From: JAMXLO01 sp036265005 | Lineage (GTDB): Bacteria > Pseudomonadota > Alphaproteobacteria > Acetobacterales > Acetobacteraceae | Direction: 5' to 3' | Length of the DNA: 13,974 bases | Assembly (NCBI GenBank): GCA_036265005.1 | Contig: DATAPW010000290.1 | Coordinates: 1-13,974, forward strand | Part shown: positions 12,277 through 13,974 of the stretch, piece by piece | How the letters are laid out: every line of letters begins with the position of its first letter | Position numbering within the stretch: position 1 is the stretch's first letter | Program-made: the position numbers and the translations under genes | Notes under the pieces: generated by a model | What the model saw: only the letters and a program-made list of their open reading frames with translations | Told to the model about the DNA's origin: nothing | Database searches by the model: none

Positions 12277-13931
12277 AGTTCGGCCCCGTTCCGCTGGACG
12301 AAGCCCGCGGCGCCATCATGGCGCACTCCCAACGGGTCGGCGAGCGGATGATCCGCAAGGGCTCGGTACTGGATGAAGCGGCTGTCGTCGCCCTGCGCGA
12401 GGCCGGCCGCGCCGAGGTCATCGTCGCGCGGCTGGAGCCCGGCGACGTGCCCGAGGACATCGCCGCCGATCGCCTCGCCCAGCCCCTGGTGTCGCCGCTG
12501 CTGGCCCGTACCCGAGCCGCGACCGGGCGGGTCAACCTTGCCGCAGAAGTGCCCGGCCTGCTCCGGGTGGACGTCAAGAAGATCGACCGGCTGAACACCA
12601 TCGACGAATCGCTCACCATCGGCACCTTGCCCGACTATTCGGTGGTGGCGCCGAAGGATCTCGTGGCGACGGTGAAGATCATCCCGTTCTCGGTGCCGGG
12701 CAACGTGCTGCACGTGGCCGAGGCTCTGATCCGCCAGAGCGGTTCGCCGCTGACGCTGCATCCGTTCCACCATTTGAAGGTCGGCCTTGTCGTCACCGAG
12801 CTGCCCGGCCTGAAGGACAGCGTCACGGAAAAGACCATTGCGGCGACCGAGCAGCGGATCACCCAGCTGACCGGCTCCCTGCTCGATCCGATCCGCACGC
12901 CGCACGAGGAAGCACCAATCGGCAAGGCGCTGGAATCGTTGATTTCCCAGGGCGCCGATCTGCTGCTGGTGGTAGGCGCCTCGGCCGTGGTGGACCGGCG
13001 CGACGTGGGTCCCTCCGGCATCGTGCGCGCCGGCGGCGAGATCGTGCATTTCGGCATGCCGGTGGACCCCGGCAACCTGATCTGCCTGGGACGCATCGGC
13101 ACGCGGCCGGCCCTGGTGCTGCCCGGCTGCGCCCGCAGCCCGAAGCTGAACGGCATCGACTACGTGCTGACCCGGCTGTTCGCCGACCTTCCGGTGGGCG
13201 GCGCCGAAGTGATGCGGATGGGCGTCGGTGGCCTGCTGAAGGAGATCGACACCCGTCCATTGCCGCGCGAGAAGGCCCCGGCCACGCCGCAGACCGGCAT
13301 CGCCCCGCGCAGCGCGCCGACCATCGCCGCCGTCGTGCTGGCGGCCGGACGCTCGCGCCGGATGGCGCCGCACAACAAGCTGCTGGTTGCCGACCGCACC
13401 GGCAAGCCGATGATCGCCCGCGTGGTGGACAACGTGCTGTCGTCCAATGCGCGGCCCGTCCTGGTGGTGACCGGGCACCAGGTGGACCAGGTCCAGCACG
13501 CGCTGGGCGGCCGGCCGGTGCGCTATGTCCATGCCGCCGACTATGCCGAAGGACTGTCCGCCAGCCTGAAAGCCGGGATCGCCGCGGTGCCGCAGGAGTG
13601 CGCAGCCGCCCTGGTCTGTCTCGGCGACATGCCGCTGGTGACCGGGCGCATGATCGACCGGCTGCTGTCGAATTACGATCCGGATGAGGGCCGCCTCATC
13701 GTGCTGCCGACGTTCCGCGGCAAGCAGGGCAACCCGATGCTGTGGGACCGCCGGTTCTTCCCGGAAATCCTGGAGATCACCGGCGATTCCGGCGCCCGCT
13801 TCCTGCTGACCAGGCACATGGAGGCGGTGGCCGAGGTCGAGATGGCGGACGACGCGGTGCTGCGCGACTTCGACACCACCGAGTCGCTGACCACCCTGCC
13901 GCAGCGCCTGCGGCCCGAGCCGATCGGCTGA
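12273..13931 (+). CDS. Molybdopterin-binding / MocA-like nucleotidyltransferase fusion
   Basis: A 552-residue two-domain protein. The N-terminal part (about 1-340) is a MoeA/MogA-like molybdopterin-binding region, with VGASAVVDRRDVGP (234-247), GGEIVHFGMPVDPGN (254-268) and RPALVLPGCARSPKLNG (278-294). The C-terminal part (about 350-552) is a MobA/MocA-type nucleotidyltransferase: LAAGRSRRM (356-364) with Lys369, LGDMPLV (450-456), GNPMLWD (487-492 region), GDSGAR (504-509) and DFDTTESL (532-539). MocA-type enzymes transfer CMP to molybdopterin, giving the MCD cofactor used by xanthine-oxidase-family enzymes, which fits the cox-type neighbours. The ATG overlaps the XdhC stop as ATGA. CTP over GTP use is inferred from context; similar fusions are found in alphaproteobacterial cox-like clusters, where automatic annotation often calls them CDP-ME kinase-like. 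Confidence 0.9.
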   Translation: MKFGPVPLDEARGAIMAHSQRVGERMIRKGSVLDEAAVVALREAGRAEVIVARLEPGDVPEDIAADRLAQPLVSPLLARTRAATGRVNLAAEVPGLLRVDVKKIDRLNTIDESLTIGTLPDYSVVAPKDLVATVKIIPFSVPGNVLHVAEALIRQSGSPLTLHPFHHLKVGLVVTELPGLKDSVTEKTIAATEQRITQLTGSLLDPIRTPHEEAPIGKALESLISQGADLLLVVGASAVVDRRDVGPSGIVRAGGEIVHFGMPVDPGNLICLGRIGTRPALVLPGCARSPKLNGIDYVLTRLFADLPVGGAEVMRMGVGGLLKEIDTRPLPREKAPATPQTGIAPRSAPTIAAVVLAAGRSRRMAPHNKLLVADRTGKPMIARVVDNVLSSNARPVLVVTGHQVDQVQHALGGRPVRYVHAADYAEGLSASLKAGIAAVPQECAAALVCLGDMPLVTGRMIDRLLSNYDPDEGRLIVLPTFRGKQGNPMLWDRRFFPEILEITGDSGARFLLTRHMEAVAEVEMADDAVLRDFDTTESLTTLPQRLRPEPIG

Positions 13932-13974
13932 TGCATTTGCAGGCGCCCGACCAACCATTCGTCATGGCCGGGCC
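13931..13974 (+). CDS. Possible start of a further coupled gene (partial)
   Basis: An ATG at 13931 shares a base with the fusion gene's stop (TGATG) and opens 14 codons (MHLQAPDQPFVMAG) to the window edge without a stop. Overlapping starts are the rule in this cluster, but the piece is too short to identify and could equally be the non-coding end of the operon. Confidence 0.3.
   Translation, partial: MHLQAPDQPFVMAG

Noticed and set aside
12063..13958. 631-codon minus-strand open frame opposite the XdhC and MocA-like genes
   Set aside because: The plus-strand frames carry complete conserved motifs; the minus frame is a GC-driven shadow.
1..13974. CRISPR array, insertion sequence or prophage
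   Set aside because: No regularly spaced direct repeats, transposase, integrase or phage-type genes were seen; tRNA-Pro has no adjacent integrase or obvious duplicated 3' end.

Overview
This is a GC-rich (roughly two-thirds G+C by eye), densely coded chromosomal segment of an alphaproteobacterium. The support is an NDUFS4-type accessory subunit of respiratory complex I, a family known from alphaproteobacteria and mitochondria, together with a CO-dehydrogenase-type (cox) molybdenum-enzyme maturation cluster that ends in a molybdopterin-binding/nucleotidyltransferase fusion. I cannot name the genus. No phage, plasmid, IS or CRISPR signature is visible.

Layout. Positions 1-234 are non-coding and hold a long inverted repeat. 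Three plus-strand genes follow: an RraA-like aldolase-family protein (235-903), an HU-type DNA-binding protein (1077-1346) and a DHA2-type MFS transporter (1384-2784). The MFS ribosome-binding site and start codon lie inside a terminator-like hairpin that follows the HU gene. A minus-strand block comes next, read from 5757 down to 2800: a PrpB-type methylisocitrate lyase, a class I histone-deacetylase/AcuC-family protein, an exported DUF192 protein, tRNA-Pro(TGG), and the complex I subunit gene 18 nt after the tRNA. The first three genes overlap by 4 nt each (GTGA and ATGA), which indicates translational coupling. A minus-strand NhaD/citrate-type ion transporter (6013-7332) lies upstream of that block.

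Only 50 bp separate that transporter from a divergent plus-strand cluster (7383-13931): coxG, coxD (MoxR AAA+ ATPase), a chaC-type gamma-glutamylcyclotransferase, coxE (von Willebrand A domain), an XdhC N-domain protein, an XdhC Rossmann-domain protein, and a molybdopterin-binding/MocA-like fusion. Most junctions overlap by 1-4 nt. The two exceptions are a 321-bp gap before coxE and a 103-bp palindromic element between the two XdhC-type genes.

How the genes fit together. In characterised systems CoxG recruits or anchors the enzyme at the membrane, CoxD and CoxE act as an AAA+/VWA chaperone pair in active-site maturation, XdhC proteins bind and sulfurate molybdenum cofactor, and MocA adds CMP to it. 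The plus-strand cluster therefore looks like a maturation module for a xanthine-oxidase-family molybdenum hydroxylase. The structural subunits (large, medium, small) are not in this window. The chaC gene is the unexpected member. I see no clear evidence of a wholly new system; the best leads are the chaC insertion, the palindromic element inside the XdhC/CoxE operon, and the hairpin covering the MFS start.
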